A stretch of DNA of 64,000 bases, from NCBI RefSeq assembly GCF_900492205.1, contig NZ_UEYQ01000001.1, positions 248,001 through 312,000 on the forward strand, written 5' to 3'. Under the pieces are notes generated by a model. It was not told the DNA's origin. It saw only the letters and a list, made by a program, of their open reading frames with translations, and did not search any database. Shown here piece after piece: positions 62,057 through 64,000 of the stretch. A program made the translations under genes and the position numbers. Every line of letters starts with the position of its first letter. Position 1 is the first letter of the stretch. This stretch comes from Ciceribacter sp. T2.26MG-112.2. Its GTDB lineage: Bacteria > Pseudomonadota > Alphaproteobacteria > Rhizobiales > Rhizobiaceae.

Positions 62057-62593
62057 ATGCGTCACTTCGTGCTTCGTGCCTCTCTCGTTTCGTGGATCGC
62101 CCTCGGGCTTTGCGCGATGGGCGGGCCGGCAGCCGACGCCCAAGGCGTCTCCAAGGGGTCGAGCGGCCTGCCGCTGCCGCGTTTCGTCAGCCTGAAGGCA
62201 AAGCGCGTCAATCTGCGGATCGGCCCGAGCACCGACTATGCGGTGTCATGGCTGTATCTCAAATCCGGCCTTCCGGTCGAGATCATCCAGGAATACGAAA
62301 ACTGGCGGCGTATTCGCGATGCCGACGGCACCGAGGGGTGGGTGAGCCAGACCCTGTTGTCCGGCGAGCGCACGGCGGTCGCCGCGCCGTGGATGCGCGG
62401 CGATGACGTCTTCGTCATCCTGCGCGCCGATTCCCAGTCCAGCGCCCCGGCCGTCGCCAAGCTCGAGCCGGGCGTTGTGGTCCGGCTCGAGGAATGCACC
62501 GGCAACTGGTGCCTGGCGGAAGCCGGGGGCGTCACGGGCTGGGTCGCACAGGCCGAAATCTGGGGTGCCTATCCCGGCGAAGCGTTCAAATAA
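62057..62593 (+). CDS. Periplasmic protein with two bacterial SH3-like domains
   Basis: The 178-residue precursor has a signal peptide (FVLRASLVSWIALGLCAMGG, cleaved near ADA-QG). It has two SH3b repeats: KRVNLRIGPSTDYAVSWLYLKSGLPVEI...GWVSQTLL (core KRVNLRIGPSTDYAV) and a second around RADSQSSAPAVAKLEPG...GWVAQAEIWG. Such domains often bind peptidoglycan or proteins in the envelope. The function is otherwise unknown. It ends within the convergent sugar kinase gene, overlapping it by 8 bases. Confidence 0.85.
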   Translation: MRHFVLRASLVSWIALGLCAMGGPAADAQGVSKGSSGLPLPRFVSLKAKRVNLRIGPSTDYAVSWLYLKSGLPVEIIQEYENWRRIRDADGTEGWVSQTLLSGERTAVAAPWMRGDDVFVILRADSQSSAPAVAKLEPGVVVRLEECTGNWCLAEAGGVTGWVAQAEIWGAYPGEAFK

Positions 62594-63578
62594 GCCCGGC
62601 GTCGCGGGCGGCCTCCGACAGCGAGCCGAACGGACGCGGACCGATCTGCTGGATGACGATGCCGGCAGAGAGGCAGCCAAGGCGTCCGCAATCGAACAGC
62701 GAGCGACCTTGGGTATAGCCGAACAGGAAGCCTGCCGCGAACAGGTCTCCGGCGCCCGTCGTGTCAACCAGCTTGTCAATCACGGTCGCTTCGACCCGGA
62801 TGCGCTCGCCACCCTTGAGGATCACCGCCCCTTCTTCGCTCATCGTCACGGCCGCGAGCTTGCAATCCCTGGCCATCCTCTCCAGCGCGAGATCGAAATC
62901 CTCCGTCTCGTAAAGGGCGAGAGCTTCCTGCTTGTTCGAGAAGACGATATCGACCGTGCCCGAGCGCATCAGGTCGAGGAACTCGTCGCGATAGCGACCG
63001 ACGCAGAAGCTGTCGGACAAGGTCATCGACATCTCACGTCCGTTCTCGTGGGCGATGCGGGCACAGTCGAGGATGGCCTGCTTGGCGCGCGGCGGATCCC
63101 AGAGATAGCCTTCGAAATAGGTCACCTTTGACTGTGCGACGACCTCCGGCTCGACGTCTTCGGGGCCGAACTCGACGCAGGCGCCGAGATAGGTGTTCAT
63201 CGAGCGCTCGCCATCGTCGGTGACGAAGATCATGCTGCGCGCGGTCGGCGGAAAAGTGCCTTCCGGCTTCGTTTCGTAATGCACGCCCTGGGCGCGGATG
63301 TCGTGGGCGAAGATCTTGCCCAGTTGATCCTCGGCAACCTTGCCGAAATAGGCCGCCTTGCCGCCGAGGCTGGCGATGCCGGCAGCCGTGTTACCGGCGC
63401 TGCCGCCCGACGCTTCCACCGCCGGACCCATCAGGGCGTAGAGCTTTTCGGCGCGCTCGGCGTCGATCAGGTTCATCGCGCCCTTGGTGATGCCATTGTC
63501 GACGAGAAAGTCATCCTCGCAACGCGAGAGGATGTCGACGATGGCATTGCCGACTGTGAGAACATCGAACCTGCTCAT
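62586..63578 (-). CDS. PfkB-family sugar kinase, adenosine kinase-like
   Basis: The 330-residue ribokinase-fold enzyme has GGSAGNTAAGIASLGG, the FVTDDGERSMNTYLGAC region and the catalytic DTTGAGDLFAAGFLFG. In rhizobia this group is annotated as adenosine kinase; it phosphorylates adenosine or a related nucleoside or sugar. I use the ATG at 63578 (MSRFDVLTVGNAIVD), the family start. An in-frame ATG at 63617 has a better ribosome binding site (GAGGAAAAACAGCT) and could add 13 residues. Confidence 0.88.
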   Translation of the reverse strand: MSRFDVLTVGNAIVDILSRCEDDFLVDNGITKGAMNLIDAERAEKLYALMGPAVEASGGSAGNTAAGIASLGGKAAYFGKVAEDQLGKIFAHDIRAQGVHYETKPEGTFPPTARSMIFVTDDGERSMNTYLGACVEFGPEDVEPEVVAQSKVTYFEGYLWDPPRAKQAILDCARIAHENGREMSMTLSDSFCVGRYRDEFLDLMRSGTVDIVFSNKQEALALYETEDFDLALERMARDCKLAAVTMSEEGAVILKGGERIRVEATVIDKLVDTTGAGDLFAAGFLFGYTQGRSLFDCGRLGCLSAGIVIQQIGPRPFGSLSEAARDAGLI

Positions 63579-63893
63579 GAATCCCGGATCTCCAATAGTT
63601 TGGGCTGCCTCGGTCATAGCTGTTTTTCCTCAGCAGAAAAGCGAAAACCTGCAGCCTAGGAGGAAATGCGTAGACGTCATTCCGTTGTCACGCAGACCGA
63701 TTAGACAAGCCTCAAGTGACGACGGCATGAGCGCCTCACACGCAACGCCGTCCGCTCGGGACATGATTTGTCCCTTTCCAGGATCGCATCGACCACGGAT
63801 GTACTGGCGATGTGAATTCTGGGCTCGACGGGATCGAGCAGGGAAAGCGGGGGAAGCCCCGCTTCTTTCGTTTGCGGGCCGTACTAACAATAA
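63579..63893. other. 315-base interval with no convincing gene
   Basis: Short frames exist on both strands but lack family likeness or good starts. The interval holds the kinase promoter region and a perfect hairpin at 63845-63864. Confidence 0.4.
63845..63864 (-). terminator. Hairpin downstream of the right-edge gene
   Basis: AAGCGGGG and CCCCGCTT form a perfect 8-bp stem with a four-base loop. On the minus strand it lies 29 bases after the stop of the partial gene at the window edge, but only three Ts follow. It may work in either direction. Confidence 0.4.
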
Positions 63894-64000
63894 TCAAAAC
63901 GCACTGGCCGCCCGCCAGGCATCGCGGTAAGGCTTGGTCCCCAACGCTTGCTCCCGAGAGCCATTTCGCACATGTATGCCATTGCCCAGGACGTCTTTCC
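63894..64000 (-). CDS. Possible C-terminus of a gene running off the right edge
   Basis: A minus-strand frame is open from the window end to a stop at 63894, giving about 34 C-terminal residues ending GTKPYRDAWRAASAF. Third positions are moderately GC-biased and a hairpin follows the stop. Too little is visible to name a family, and it could be a chance frame. Confidence 0.35.
   Translation of the reverse strand, partial: KDVLGNGIHVRNGSREQALGTKPYRDAWRAASAF

Noticed and set aside
63727-63930. 67-codon plus-strand frame near the right edge
   Set aside because: No ribosome binding site, no family, and it runs through a perfect hairpin and into the possible edge gene on the other strand.

Overview
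The window is about 63% G+C. Its gene content and order point to the main chromosome of a member of the Rhizobiaceae (Rhizobium, Agrobacterium, Sinorhizobium and relatives). The evidence is a complete pcaDCHGB/pcaQ set, a rhizobial phn (C-P lyase) cluster, the polA-marR interval that carries the cell-cycle sRNA EcpR1, dnaK/dnaJ, recF, moeB, and perfect TTAA-N7-TTAA CtrA boxes. I see no insertion sequence, prophage, CRISPR array, rRNA or tRNA.

Layout. (a) 1-8.7 kb: a plus-strand catabolic-looking operon. It holds a three-part opine/hydroxyproline-dehydrogenase-like flavoenzyme (DAO subunit, [2Fe-2S] subunit, FAD/BFD subunit), an aldehyde dehydrogenase, a divergent DapB-like reductase, a complete DapA, a polar amino acid ABC permease and ATPase with no binding protein, and a saccharopine-dehydrogenase-like protein. 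The assortment is unusual and is the best candidate in the window for an undescribed pathway. (b) 8.8-13 kb: housekeeping and small genes (YigZ, CoxG-like, pncB, a GhrA-type reductase). (c) 13-19.7 kb: yejABEF peptide importer on the minus strand, with a two-gene PIN-domain toxin-antitoxin-like cassette inside it, between yejE and yejF. (d) 19.9-25.9 kb: mepA, mgsA, glk, an MsbA-type exporter, canonical dapB and gpmA. (e) 25.9-39.3 kb: phosphonate cluster phnF <-> phnGHIJKL, a hexapeptide transferase, phnCDE1E2, a DUF1045 gene and phnMN. Pho-box-like repeats precede each of its three segments, and a 31-residue membrane-protein gene lies on the opposite strand between phnI and phnJ. (f) 39.3-44 kb: pcaDCHGB and its divergent LysR regulator pcaQ (protocatechuate to 3-oxoadipate). 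(g) 44-64 kb: core genes: polA, the EcpR1 locus, a MarR regulator, an M20 dipeptidase, a YbaK-type deacylase, a class A PBP behind a CtrA box, dnaK-(secreted protein)-dnaJ, a TetR/membrane-protein pair, slyX, recF, moeB, a GNAT enzyme, a hydroxyacid dehydrogenase, an SH3-domain protein and an adenosine kinase-type sugar kinase. The window ends in a possible partial gene.

Working together: the phn block imports phosphonates (PhnCDE), activates and cleaves them (PhnGHIJKLM) and recycles the ribosyl product (PhnN), probably under PhoB and PhnF. The pca block converts lignin-derived protocatechuate to 3-oxoadipate. The first operon would import an amino-acid-like compound, oxidise it with the flavoenzyme and end with a pyruvate-releasing aldolase and an aldehyde oxidation, but its substrate is unknown.

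Limits: calls rest on reading motifs and gene order. No alignment, HMM or RNA-folding computation was run. Start codons were chosen by ribosome binding site and family start, and ambiguous ones are noted.
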